64,000 bases of DNA from Bin94 sp965213665 (lineage in GTDB: Bacteria > Gemmatimonadota > Gemmatimonadetes > Longimicrobiales > Gaopeijiaceae). The stretch spans positions 186,001 to 250,000 of the forward strand of contig CBDBZW010000003.1 in the NCBI GenBank assembly GCA_965213665.1. The letters run 5' to 3'. The notes below the pieces were generated by a model. The model did not search any database and had not been told where the DNA came from. It was given only the letters and a program-made list of their open reading frames with translations. Every line of letters starts with the position of its first letter. The stretch's first letter is position 1. Shown in pieces: positions 1 through 8,060 of the stretch. Position numbers and translations under genes: made by a program.

Positions 1-225
1 TGCGGTGGCCAACGCGGCCGCAAAGGGGACCAGCGCGCCGAAGCCGCGCCGGAGGATCTTGCCCCGGATGACCCCGCCCCGGATGACCGGGAGCGTGGTT
101 GTTGTGGCCGCGGTACCTGTGGTCCTCGTTCTCGTGGCCCTCGTTCTTCCGGTTGCCACGCGCGCGCTTGTCATTCCCATGCTTGCCGTACCCATGCTCG
201 CCGTTCCCACGCTCGCCATTCCCAT
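1..225 (-). CDS. N-terminal part of an unidentified, probably exported protein (runs off the window)
   Basis: An open frame without stop runs from an ATG at 225 to base 1 (75 codons seen). A strong Shine-Dalgarno-like AAGGAAGGG lies 8 bases before the ATG. The codons nearest base 1 have almost exclusively G or C in third position, as expected for coding in this genome, and encode a basic then hydrophobic stretch (KILRRGFGALVPFAAALATA) that looks like a signal peptide or membrane anchor. The first 20 residues are a four-fold five-residue repeat of the type (M/V)G(M/T)(A/T)S, encoded by 15-bp tandem repeats. The repeated N-terminus before the hydrophobic segment is odd, and translation could start later. 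It is divergent from the S10 peptidase gene. Function cannot be judged from what is visible. Confidence 0.45.
   Translation of the reverse strand, partial: MGMASVGTASMGTASMGMTSARVATGRTRATRTRTTGTAATTTTLPVIRGGVIRGKILRRGFGALVPFAAALATA
166..225. repeat. Four 15-bp tandem repeats at the 5' end of the leftmost gene
   Basis: Units at 166-180, 181-195, 196-210 and 211-225 follow the pattern GCTYGYCRTTCCCAY with a few substitutions. The unit length is a multiple of three, so copy-number change would keep the frame of the minus-strand gene that starts at 225. Confidence 0.8.
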
Positions 226-460
226 CTGTCGATCCCTTCCTTCGCGACCCGCTCAACCCCCGGAATCCCCGCCGTGCTCCCTGCCAGGTTCGTCCCCTGC
301 CAGTTTCAGTTGCATCGGTCTGGGCCGCAACTCCGCAGGACGATCCGGCGCTTCCCCGGCTTCTCACACTGGCGCACTGCCGCCGCTGCGCGACAGATTC
401 GCTGTCGGTTCCCCCAGCCCCCCCATCCCCAGCCCCCCCAAAAGAAGGAGCGACTTTCCC

Positions 461-2077
461 GTGCGCCAACTCCGGTCCCTCTCCCGCCCGGCTTCGCCTT
501 CCCCCACCCCCACCCCCCACCGCCCCGCCACCCCCCACCGCCCCACCCCCCTCGTCGCCGCGGCCGCCCTCTTCTTCCTGCTCCCCTCCGCGCTGCCCGG
601 CCAGGAAGCCGCTCCCCAATCGCCCTCTCCGCGCTGGCAGACGAGTCATTCCATCCAGGTTGGCGGCGATGTGGTCAACTACAACGCGGTGGTGGCCGGC
701 ACAACCCTCACCGGCTCCGACGGCAACGCCCAGGCCGAGCTCTGGTACACGGCCTACTTCCGCACCAACGGCGCCCCCTCGCGCGAGCGTCCCCTGGTCT
801 TCGCCTACAACGGCGGCCCCGGTTCGGCATCGTTCTGGCTGCACATGGGGATCATGGGTCCGCGGCGCGTCGTCACCCCCGATGTCGGACCGCAGGGAGC
901 CCCGCCCTACCCGCTCGAGGACAACGCCTTCACGATCCTCGACATCGCCGACATCGTCATGGTCGATCCGGTCGGCACCGGCTTCAGCCACACCGTGGGC
1001 GACACCCCGGGTTCGGAGTTCTGGGGAATCGACGAGGACGCGCGTTCGCTGACGCAGTTCATCCGCCGCTTCCTGAGCGAGCACGAACGCTGGAATTCGC
1101 CGCGCTACCTCCTGGGCGAAAGCTACGGAACCACCCGCTCGGCCGTCCTCGCAGGCCATCTGCAACGCGCCAACATCGATGTCAATGGAATCGTTCTGGT
1201 CTCGTCGGTGCTCCAGTTCAACACGATCCAGTTCGCGCCCGGCGACGACCTGCCCTACATCGTCAATCTGCCCAGCTACGCCATCACCGCGCGGTATCTC
1301 GACGCGCTGCCTGGGGGAGCCGCGGGGGAATCGGTTGCGGACGATCTGGAGGACTTCATGGCCGAAGTGGAGGAGTGGTCGCTCACCGAATACGCCACGG
1401 CGCTGCTGGCCGGAGCGACGCTGGACGCCCCGACCCGTGCGCGCGTGATCGACCGGATGCACCGCTACACCGGACTGAGCCGCGACTTCATCGACAAGTC
1501 CGATCTGCGGGTGACCGCTCCCGCCTTCGAGGCCGAGCTGCTGCGCGACGAGGGGCGGATCGTGGGGCGGCTGGATGCGCGCTTTACCGGTCCGGCGGGC
1601 GACCCGTTGGGGACGCGGCCCTCGCACGATCCACAATCCACGGCGATCAGCTCCGCGTACACCTCTTCCTTCAACGCCTACCTGCGCGACGAGCTGGGCT
1701 ACGACGGCGACCGCGAATATGTGCCGAGCGGGGGGACGCGCAACTGGAACTGGGGGCGGCTGGGGGGTGGGGGATCCTTCGTGCGGGGTGGGGGAACGCC
1801 GAATGTGGCGCCCGATCTCGCCACGGCGATGAAGCGCAATCCCAGCCTGGAGGTCCTGCTGGTCAACGGCCTCTACGACCTGGCGACGCCCTACTTCGCG
1901 GCGGTCTGGACGCTGGACCACCTGGGTCTGCCGCCCGAGCTGCGCGACAACATCGAGCGCGCGGACTTCGCCGCCGGACACATGATGTACGTCGATCAGT
2001 CGCTGCTGCCGCAGTGGAAGGAGACGCTGGACGCCTTCATTCTGCGGACTTCCCGGCGCGCTGCCCCGGTGTCGTAA
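461..2077 (+). CDS. S10 family serine carboxypeptidase, exported
   Basis: Exported serine carboxypeptidase-like hydrolase of peptidase family S10, predicted to remove C-terminal residues from peptides. The GTG at 461 is chosen because AAGAAGGAG ends 10 bases upstream and a signal peptide follows directly (basic, proline-rich stretch, then LVAAAALFFLLPSALPGQ), giving 538 residues, a normal family length. The oxyanion region reads FAYNGGPGSAS. The nucleophile is Ser221 in GESYG, the acid Asp473 in GLYDLATPY and the base His507 in AAGHMMY, so the triad is complete. The frame stays open upstream to the window start, but that stretch is proline/arginine-rich with poor coding character. The next gene begins 13 bases after the stop. 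Substrate is unknown. Confidence 0.93.
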   Translation: MRQLRSLSRPASPSPTPTPHRPATPHRPTPLVAAAALFFLLPSALPGQEAAPQSPSPRWQTSHSIQVGGDVVNYNAVVAGTTLTGSDGNAQAELWYTAYFRTNGAPSRERPLVFAYNGGPGSASFWLHMGIMGPRRVVTPDVGPQGAPPYPLEDNAFTILDIADIVMVDPVGTGFSHTVGDTPGSEFWGIDEDARSLTQFIRRFLSEHERWNSPRYLLGESYGTTRSAVLAGHLQRANIDVNGIVLVSSVLQFNTIQFAPGDDLPYIVNLPSYAITARYLDALPGGAAGESVADDLEDFMAEVEEWSLTEYATALLAGATLDAPTRARVIDRMHRYTGLSRDFIDKSDLRVTAPAFEAELLRDEGRIVGRLDARFTGPAGDPLGTRPSHDPQSTAISSAYTSSFNAYLRDELGYDGDREYVPSGGTRNWNWGRLGGGGSFVRGGGTPNVAPDLATAMKRNPSLEVLLVNGLYDLATPYFAAVWTLDHLGLPPELRDNIERADFAAGHMMYVDQSLLPQWKETLDAFILRTSRRAAPVS

Positions 2078-2090
2078 GTCTCCGTCTTCC

Positions 2091-2966
2091 TTGCCGCCCG
2101 CCGCCCTCGCGCTCCTGATCGGCGCCGGAGTTCTCCACGCATCCTGGAATCTGATCCTCAAACGCACGAGCGAACGCCTCCTGGTCACGGCCTGGGGGCT
2201 GCTCGTCGGCGCGGTGGTCTTTTCTCCGGCTCTGGTGCGCGCCTGGCCGCCTCCGCCCGAGGTCTGGCCCTTCGCCTGCCTCAGCGCCGCGACGCTGCTG
2301 GGCTATTACGGCGCCCTCGCCCGCGCCTACCGGGACGGCGATTTCTCGCTGGTCTATCCGGTGGCGCGCGGCACCGCTCCCGCCATGCTTGCGCTCTGGG
2401 GCGTCCTTTTCTTCGGCGAGCGGCCGTCGGCAATCGGGATTGTGGGGATGGCGCTCGTGCTTGGGGGACTGGTTGTGCTCGGGGGCGCTCCCCTTCTCTC
2501 GATCCGGTCCACGAACGGTTCGCCCTGGTCCGCGCTGCGGGGACACGGACGCGCGGCCGCCTTCGCCTTCCTGGTCGCGCTCCTGGTCTCGATCTATTCG
2601 GCGCTGGATGCGGCCGCCGTGCGCCGCTGGGATCCGATCCCCTACCTGGTTCTGGTCTTCGCGCTTTCGGGTTCGGCGCTCACTACCCTGCTGGCGCTTG
2701 GCCGCGGCCGCGACACGGTGCGGGTGCTCGGCTCCCACTTTGTGCCCACCGTGACCATTGCCATCCTCACCCTGGCCGCCTATTCGCTGGTGCTGCGCGC
2801 CTTCCAGCTTGCGCCGGTTGGGTATGCGGGCGCTGTGCGCGAGGTCGGGATCGTTCTGGGCGCGCTCGCCGGGTGGCTCATTCTGGGAGAGCGGCTTGGG
2901 GGCTTTCGCACTCTGGGCGCGGCGCTCGTCTTCGGCGGGATTCTGGTGCTGGCGGCGGCGGCCTGA
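2091..2966 (+). CDS. EamA/DMT-family membrane transporter
   Basis: Integral membrane protein of the drug/metabolite transporter superfamily, 291 residues with about ten hydrophobic helices arranged as two EamA halves. The first half has HASWNLILKR and a YGALARAYRDGDFSLVYPVARG segment, the second AYSLVLRAFQLAPVGYAGAVREVG followed by a glycine-rich helix and ILGERLGG, typical positions for this family. The start is a TTG at 2091, 13 bases after the S10 peptidase stop; no clear Shine-Dalgarno site is seen and coupling to the upstream gene is likely. Members export amino acids, nucleosides or other small metabolites; the substrate here cannot be told. Confidence 0.88.
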   Translation: MPPAALALLIGAGVLHASWNLILKRTSERLLVTAWGLLVGAVVFSPALVRAWPPPPEVWPFACLSAATLLGYYGALARAYRDGDFSLVYPVARGTAPAMLALWGVLFFGERPSAIGIVGMALVLGGLVVLGGAPLLSIRSTNGSPWSALRGHGRAAAFAFLVALLVSIYSALDAAAVRRWDPIPYLVLVFALSGSALTTLLALGRGRDTVRVLGSHFVPTVTIAILTLAAYSLVLRAFQLAPVGYAGAVREVGIVLGALAGWLILGERLGGFRTLGAALVFGGILVLAAAA

Positions 2967-3320
2967 GGGCGGATGCGGCACCGGACGGACCTTGCGCGCC
3001 GTAGCCGGGTTTTGCAACTTCGCAAACGCTTGTTTCCCACCGACCGGGTTTTTCTCGCAGACCGGGGTTTCTCCGACCGGCCGGGTTTTTCAGCCATCCG
3101 GACTAACGGTCCACGTGGGTCTTCCCGGCCATCGGAAGCGGCGTCTTGCCACCTGTCAAGCGAAGTTTCCGCCGGAAACGCGGTTTCTTCGCCTGGACGG
3201 ATTGCCACCTGACCTTGCCACATCAACCATTTGCCACCTGACAAACAGTTTTGCCGCCCGTTTGGGGCGCTTTTCCGCCCGCGAGGGCCATTGACAAGGG
3301 TACGTGATGCGGGGACAGCC
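2967..3320. other. 354-base non-coding region with short repeats before the cobalamin-binding protein gene
   Basis: No convincing gene lies here. Two kinds of short repeat are visible. Around 3041-3095, the motif GACCGG followed by a run of T and C occurs three times (variants of GACCGGGTTTTTC). Further down, the 10-mer TTGCCACCTG occurs exactly at 3147, 3202 and 3231, each followed by a short A/T/C-rich string. Shorter TTGCC variants occur at 3215 and 3251. The last copies lie within 120 bases of the next start codon, so a regulatory role is possible. No cobalamin-riboswitch core or B12 box was recognised. Confidence 0.5.
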
Positions 3321-4118
3321 ATGTACGAGCGCATAGTCTGCCTGACCGAGGAGCCAACCGAGATCCTCTACCGCCTGGGCGAGGAAGATCGGATTGCAGG
3401 AATTTCAGGATTCACCGTCCGCCCGGCGCGCGCGCGTCGCGAGAAACCAAAGGTCTCGGCCTTCACCAGCGCCAGGATCGAGCGCATTGTGGCGCTGGAA
3501 CCCGATCTGGTCTTCGGATTCTCCGACATCCAGGCCGACATCGCGGCCGAACTGATCCGGAGCGGGATCGAAGTCCACATCTTCAACCACCGTTCGGTCG
3601 CCGAAATTCTGCGCACCGTGCGGGTGGTCGCCGCCATGACGGGTTGCCCCGCCAAGGGAGAAGCGCTGGCGGCCGAACTGGAAGCGCGGCTGGAGCGGAT
3701 TCGCCGTCGCGCGCGGGACTTGCCGAGGCGGCCGCGCGTGTATTTCGAGGAGTGGTACGACCCGCTGATCTCGGGGATCCGCTGGGTGTCGGAGCTGGTC
3801 GAGATCGCCGGCGGGGACGACTGCTTCCCCGAAAGCCGCGCCGGATCGCTGGCCCGCGACCGCATCATTGCCGATCCGTGGGAGGTGGTGCGCAGGCAAC
3901 CGGATCTGATCATCGGGTCGTGGTGCGGGCGCAGGTTCCGCCCCGAAAGGGTCACGGCGCGCGAGGGGTGGGGAGAGATTCCCGCGGTTGCGCGGGGCGA
4001 CCTCCATGAGATCAAGTCGTCGCTGATTCTGCAGCCGGGACCGGCCGCGCTGACCGACGGCGTCGATGCGCTCCACGGAATCATCAGCGGGTGGGCGGGG
4101 GGAGGGGTGACGCAATGA
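3321..4118 (+). CDS. Cobalamin-binding protein, BtuF-like fold, without signal peptide
   Basis: Member of the BtuF/TroA-like helical-backbone binding-protein superfamily, of the type annotated as cobalamin-binding protein. The 265 residues begin with MYERIVCLTEEPTEILYRLG, the usual first strand and helix, followed by an ERIVALEPDLVFGFSD motif and a C-terminal lobe containing ELVEIAGGDDCFPE and RRQPDLIIGSWCG. No signal peptide or lipobox is present, so it may be cytoplasmic; many homologues of this subfamily also lack one. The ATG at 3321 is supported by GGGGAC upstream and by homology-like sequence starting at once. No BtuCD permease or ATPase gene is adjacent. Its stop overlaps the next start (ATGA), suggesting co-translation with an unrelated-looking protein. 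Confidence 0.8.
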   Translation: MYERIVCLTEEPTEILYRLGEEDRIAGISGFTVRPARARREKPKVSAFTSARIERIVALEPDLVFGFSDIQADIAAELIRSGIEVHIFNHRSVAEILRTVRVVAAMTGCPAKGEALAAELEARLERIRRRARDLPRRPRVYFEEWYDPLISGIRWVSELVEIAGGDDCFPESRAGSLARDRIIADPWEVVRRQPDLIIGSWCGRRFRPERVTAREGWGEIPAVARGDLHEIKSSLILQPGPAALTDGVDALHGIISGWAGGGVTQ

Positions 4119-5950
4119 GAGGCGGAAGCTATCAGTCCTTTGAGCAGCTTCAGGCGAAGATTCAGAGGAAGCGGCTGCGGGAGGTGGACGAAGAGGTCGT
4201 TCAGCCCGGAACGACGTTGCGTGTGCGCGCCGAGATCGAGGCCGCCGGCGACGACCGCGTCCTCCATGAATGTCGCTCGATCGTGCTGAGCTGGTTCGCC
4301 GACGAATTGGGGATCTCCTTTCCCCGCAAGGCCTGGCGCCACCGCTCCTTTGCCCGCACTGCGGACGACGCGAGTGTGCGCGCGGCCCATCTGAGCGAGA
4401 CGGACCGGGATATCTGGGTGCTGCAGAGCGAACGCACCCCCGGACCCCAGAAGCGGGTAGTCACCGAGGTGGCGGTTGGACGCGAGGGCGCTTCGGCTCC
4501 CTTCGTCGCCATCTCCGTGAACGACCGGTCGGCGGCCCCGGTCGAGCTGGCCGATCACTATCCCGGCACAATGCTGGCGGCGCTCGCCGAAGCGACCCGG
4601 ATGCGGATGGGAGACCGGCCTCTCACCGCGCAACCGATCGTGGTGGATTCGGTGTCGCTGATGCACATCTTCCTTCGGATGCTGGTCGATCCCCAGCGCG
4701 ACCGTCGCACATTTCCCCTTGTAGTGGCGTCGGTGGCAACCGATGGAGAACCCCCGCCGGGGGAGGTGCGCCGCTGGCAGGCGCTGGCCCGCAAGCATAT
4801 CGGCGTGGCCGAAACCTGGGTGTTGCCGCAGTCGCGCACCTACGACCTGAGCGACACAGTGGGCAAGTCCCACTCGGTTTTTCTGGGGGCGTGGCGCTTC
4901 TACAAGGCCGGTTTTTCGGGTGCATCGGAGCGCTCCGACCATCCTCTGGTGCTGGCCAAGCGCATGATCCGCGACGAAGAGGCCGATGCCGTGGCCGCAC
5001 GATTCCTCCGGCTTGCCGTGCGGGAACGGTTGCGGTTGCCCATCGACGCATCCGGCTGGCCCCGATACGCTGCCATCGCGTCAACGGAGGCGCGCCCCGT
5101 GCGGGGTCCGGCCCGGTTCGTGAGCATGTTGCGCAGTGCCTTCTCTTGGGGCGGCGGTTCCCGGGCGGCCCAGGGGTACCGCGCGATGCAGGAGAGTTCG
5201 CCCGAGCCGGTTGCCGAAGTTGCGCCGGTGGCGGTGAGCGAACCCGCGGTGGCGGTTGCGACCGACCGCGAAAGAAGCTGGCGGCCGCGCGGCGAGGGCG
5301 AGTCGCGGCTGCGGGCGAAGTTGAGAGAGGCCGAGCGCAAGCTGAGAGAGGTGGAACGCAAGGCGCAGAGCGGACGAAACCAGTACGACGATGCGCGCCA
5401 GCGGGCCGAGAGGGCGGAGCGCGAGCGGTCGCAGGCCGAGGAGGAACGGGACCGGTTCCAGCGCCGGGTGGCCCGGCTCGAGGGAATGGTGCGGTCGATG
5501 GGCGGAAACGCCGATGCCGACATCCCCTTTCCGATCGTCTGGAGCGACTTTGTGGCGTGGTGCGAGGAGAACCTGGAAGGACGCCTGGAGCTGACCGGTT
5601 CCGCCCGCCGCGAGATCGACGACGCCGCCTACGAAGATGTTGGGCTGGTCGCCAAGTGCCTGCTCTGGCTGGCCGGCGAATACCGCGACGGGCGCATCAA
5701 GGGGAACAATCCCAACCTCATGGGGCACATCGACGCGATCGGCGAGGGGGTCTTCAACCGTCCCTGCGGCGGCGACAGCTTCGACTGCGTCTGGGATGGC
5801 CGCTCATGGCGCGCCGACTGGCACATCAAATCCGGCGCCAATACCCGCGATCCGCGCCGTTGCCTGCGCATCTACTACTTCTGGGACGACGATTCGCACA
5901 AGGTCGTCATTGCCTCGATGCCCGCCCACCGCAGGACGGCCTTCTCCTGA
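4115..5950 (+). CDS. Unrecognised 611-residue protein with a central coiled coil and a possible RelE/ParE-like C-terminal domain
   Basis: I cannot name this family with confidence. Residues 1-150 are a mixed alpha/beta region with FADELGISFPRKAWRHRSF and RVVTEVAVGREG. Residues 150-330 form a second domain (VASVATDGEPPP, AETWVLPQSRTYDLSDTVGK, HPLVLAKRMIRDEE). About 390-463 is a highly charged coiled coil rich in R and E. After a helical linker the last 60 residues read FDCVWDGRSWRADWHIKSG and then RIYYFWDDDSHKVVIASMPA, a strand order reminiscent of RelE/ParE/HigB toxins. There is no signal peptide, so it should act in the cytoplasm. It overlaps the cobalamin-binding gene by 4 bases; no antitoxin-like gene is adjacent. 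The overall architecture recalls large coiled-coil proteins of defence loci, but that is inference. Confidence 0.55.
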   Translation: MRGGSYQSFEQLQAKIQRKRLREVDEEVVQPGTTLRVRAEIEAAGDDRVLHECRSIVLSWFADELGISFPRKAWRHRSFARTADDASVRAAHLSETDRDIWVLQSERTPGPQKRVVTEVAVGREGASAPFVAISVNDRSAAPVELADHYPGTMLAALAEATRMRMGDRPLTAQPIVVDSVSLMHIFLRMLVDPQRDRRTFPLVVASVATDGEPPPGEVRRWQALARKHIGVAETWVLPQSRTYDLSDTVGKSHSVFLGAWRFYKAGFSGASERSDHPLVLAKRMIRDEEADAVAARFLRLAVRERLRLPIDASGWPRYAAIASTEARPVRGPARFVSMLRSAFSWGGGSRAAQGYRAMQESSPEPVAEVAPVAVSEPAVAVATDRERSWRPRGEGESRLRAKLREAERKLREVERKAQSGRNQYDDARQRAERAERERSQAEEERDRFQRRVARLEGMVRSMGGNADADIPFPIVWSDFVAWCEENLEGRLELTGSARREIDDAAYEDVGLVAKCLLWLAGEYRDGRIKGNNPNLMGHIDAIGEGVFNRPCGGDSFDCVWDGRSWRADWHIKSGANTRDPRRCLRIYYFWDDDSHKVVIASMPAHRRTAFS

Positions 5951-6020
5951 CCTTCCCCTGATCCGCAGCCCGTCCCCGCGCCCTCACCCCCCCCCCGCCC
6001 CCGACCGACCCGGAGACAAC

Positions 6021-7061
6021 TTGCAATATTCCCGTCTTGGCTATAGCGGAATGATCGTTTCGCGCATCGCGCTCGGCTGCATGAGCTTCGGCAGCCGCCA
6101 GTGGCGCCCCTGGATCCTGGAAGAGGACGAATCCCGGCCCTTCTTCCGCCGCGCCGTCGAGCTCGGCATCAACTTCTTCGATACCGCCGACGTCTATTCG
6201 CTCGGTGTGAGCGAGGAGATCACCGGGCGGGCCGTGCGGGAATACGCCGTGCGCGATGAGGCCGTGATCGCCACCAAGGTGCGCCTGCGGATGGGCGACG
6301 GACCCAATCGCGCCGGACTCTCGGCCAAGCACATCGTGCAGTCGTGCGAGGCTTCGCTGCGGCGGCTGGGCGTGGAGCGAATCGACCTCTACCAGATTCA
6401 CCGCGCCGACCCCGACACCCCCGTCGAGGAGACGCTGGCCGCGCTACACAGACTTGTCCATGACGGCAAGGTGCTCTATCTGGGAGCCAGTTCAATGTAC
6501 GCCTGGGAGCTGATGAAGATGCTTTCGGTCTCGGAGCGCAACGGCTGGGCGCGCTTTGTCTCGATGCAGAATCACTACAACCTGGTCTACCGCGAGGAGG
6601 AGCGCGAGATGATGCCGCTTTGCGTGGACCAGGGGATCGGGGTGATTCCATGGTCGCCGCTGGCCCGGGGGCTGCTGGCCGGAACGCGCCGGCGCGGCAG
6701 CGATGGAAACCCGAGGAGCGAGGGGGACGACGCATCGCGCCGCAGCGAGCACGACGCCCAGCCGGCCGGTCACCTGTACGACCACGAGGGCGACTGGGAT
6801 GTGGTCGAGGCCACGTTGCGGGTGGCGGAGCGGCGGGGGGTGGAGCCGGTTCAGGTGGCGCTGGCCTGGCTGCTGTCGCGGCCGGCGGTGGTGGCGCCGG
6901 TGGTGGGATTCACGCGGGTGGCGCAGATGGACGCCGCGGCCGCGGCGGTGGATCTGGAGTTGACCGCCGCGGAATGCGCCGAGCTCGAGTCCCCCTACCG
7001 GCCGCACGCGGTGAGAGGATGGCTGGGCGGTTCGATTCGCCTGCCGGGGATCCGGTCATGA
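6021..7061 (+). CDS. Aldo/keto reductase
   Basis: NAD(P)H-dependent oxidoreductase of the aldo/keto reductase superfamily, closest in feel to the YghZ/AKR11-14 type (346 residues). The TTG at 6021 is chosen because GGAG lies 5 bases upstream and the first beta hairpin (LQYSRLGYSGMIVSRIALG) begins there. The catalytic tetrad is visible: Asp and Tyr in FFDTADVYS, Lys in IATKVR and His in YQIHRAD. The cofactor end has GVIPWSPLARGLLAG and a C-terminal helix with AWLLSRPAVVAPVVGFTRV. A charged, low-complexity loop (RRRGSDGNPRSEGDDASRRS) replaces the usual loop after the last barrel strands. The stop overlaps the next gene by ATGA. Substrate not predictable. Confidence 0.93.
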   Translation: MQYSRLGYSGMIVSRIALGCMSFGSRQWRPWILEEDESRPFFRRAVELGINFFDTADVYSLGVSEEITGRAVREYAVRDEAVIATKVRLRMGDGPNRAGLSAKHIVQSCEASLRRLGVERIDLYQIHRADPDTPVEETLAALHRLVHDGKVLYLGASSMYAWELMKMLSVSERNGWARFVSMQNHYNLVYREEEREMMPLCVDQGIGVIPWSPLARGLLAGTRRRGSDGNPRSEGDDASRRSEHDAQPAGHLYDHEGDWDVVEATLRVAERRGVEPVQVALAWLLSRPAVVAPVVGFTRVAQMDAAAAAVDLELTAAECAELESPYRPHAVRGWLGGSIRLPGIRS

Positions 7062-8026
7062 CCGGGCTTACCCTGGCGCGCGCCGACTTCGAGGCCGCTC
7101 GCCGCAACGTCGCCCCACACATTCATCCGACCCCGGTCCTGACCAGCCGGTCGCTGAGCGAGGCCTGCGGGCTGGATGTGCGCCTCAAGGCCGAACTCTT
7201 CCAGCGCGGCGGCTCCTACAAGGTCCGGGGACCGCTGAACAAGATCGCCCGGCTGAGCGACGAGGAGCGCGCGCGGGGCGTCATCTGTTCCTCGGCGGGG
7301 AATCACGCGCAGGGCGTGGCGATTGCGGCGCGGCACTACGGGGTGAAGGCGGTCGTCTGCATGGCCGAAAACGCCACCCGCTCGAAGATCGCCGCCACCC
7401 GGGGCTACGGTGCGAGCGTGGTCCTGCACGGCCGCATCTGGGACGAGGCCAACGAGAAGGCGCTCGAACTCGTCGAGAAGAAGGGCTACACCTACATCCA
7501 CCCCTTCGATGATCCCGACCTGATCGCGGGGCAGGGGACCATGGGGCTGGAGATCGTGGAGCAGTTTCCCGAGGTGGAGCTGGTCGTGGCGCCGATCGGC
7601 GGCGGCGGGCTCATCTCCGGCGTGTCGATGGCGGTGAAGGCGGTGAAGCCATCGGTTCGGGTGATCGGTGTGGAATCGTCCGGGGCGCCGGCGATGCAGC
7701 GCAGTGTGGCGCGGGGATCTCGCGTGACGCTGGACCGCGTGGACTGCGTGATCGACGGGCTGGTCGTGAAGCGGGTCGGCGAAAACACATGTTCCGTGGT
7801 ATCGCGCTTCGTGGACGAGATCGTGACGCTCCCCGACGAGCAGATCTTCGACGCGGTCCTCTGGCTCATGACGCGCGCCAAGGTGGTGGCCGAGGGCGCG
7901 GCCGCGTCGCCGGTGGGTGCGCTCTTGCAGGGACTGGTTGATGCGCCCGCGGGCACGAAGACCGTTTGCGTGCTCAGCGGTGGCAATCTTGATGTGGAGA
8001 AGCTGCGGGGCACCTCCTGGAACTGA
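7058..8026 (+). CDS. Threonine dehydratase / serine-threonine ammonia-lyase, short catabolic type
   Basis: Pyridoxal-phosphate fold-type II enzyme that deaminates threonine to 2-oxobutyrate (or serine to pyruvate). The cofactor lysine is Lys55 in RGGSYKVRG, the phosphate-binding loop is GGGGLISG and the substrate loop SSAGNHAQG. At 322 residues there is no C-terminal ACT-like regulatory domain, so isoleucine feedback is not expected; a racemase or hydroxyaspartate-type activity cannot be excluded in this family. Its ATG at 7058 overlaps the aldo/keto reductase stop by 4 bases, so the two are co-translated. Tyr replaces the common Phe before the cofactor lysine. Confidence 0.92.
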   Translation: MTGLTLARADFEAARRNVAPHIHPTPVLTSRSLSEACGLDVRLKAELFQRGGSYKVRGPLNKIARLSDEERARGVICSSAGNHAQGVAIAARHYGVKAVVCMAENATRSKIAATRGYGASVVLHGRIWDEANEKALELVEKKGYTYIHPFDDPDLIAGQGTMGLEIVEQFPEVELVVAPIGGGGLISGVSMAVKAVKPSVRVIGVESSGAPAMQRSVARGSRVTLDRVDCVIDGLVVKRVGENTCSVVSRFVDEIVTLPDEQIFDAVLWLMTRAKVVAEGAAASPVGALLQGLVDAPAGTKTVCVLSGGNLDVEKLRGTSWN

Positions 8027-8060
8027 GTGGGGAGCCGAAGCCCGGAACCGCCGATGAGCC

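Noticed and set aside
2967..3320. Cobalamin riboswitch before the cobalamin-binding protein gene
   Set aside because: GCCACCTG repeats superficially resemble part of the aptamer, but the GCCACTG core and B12 box could not be found and the repeats are not arranged as a riboswitch.
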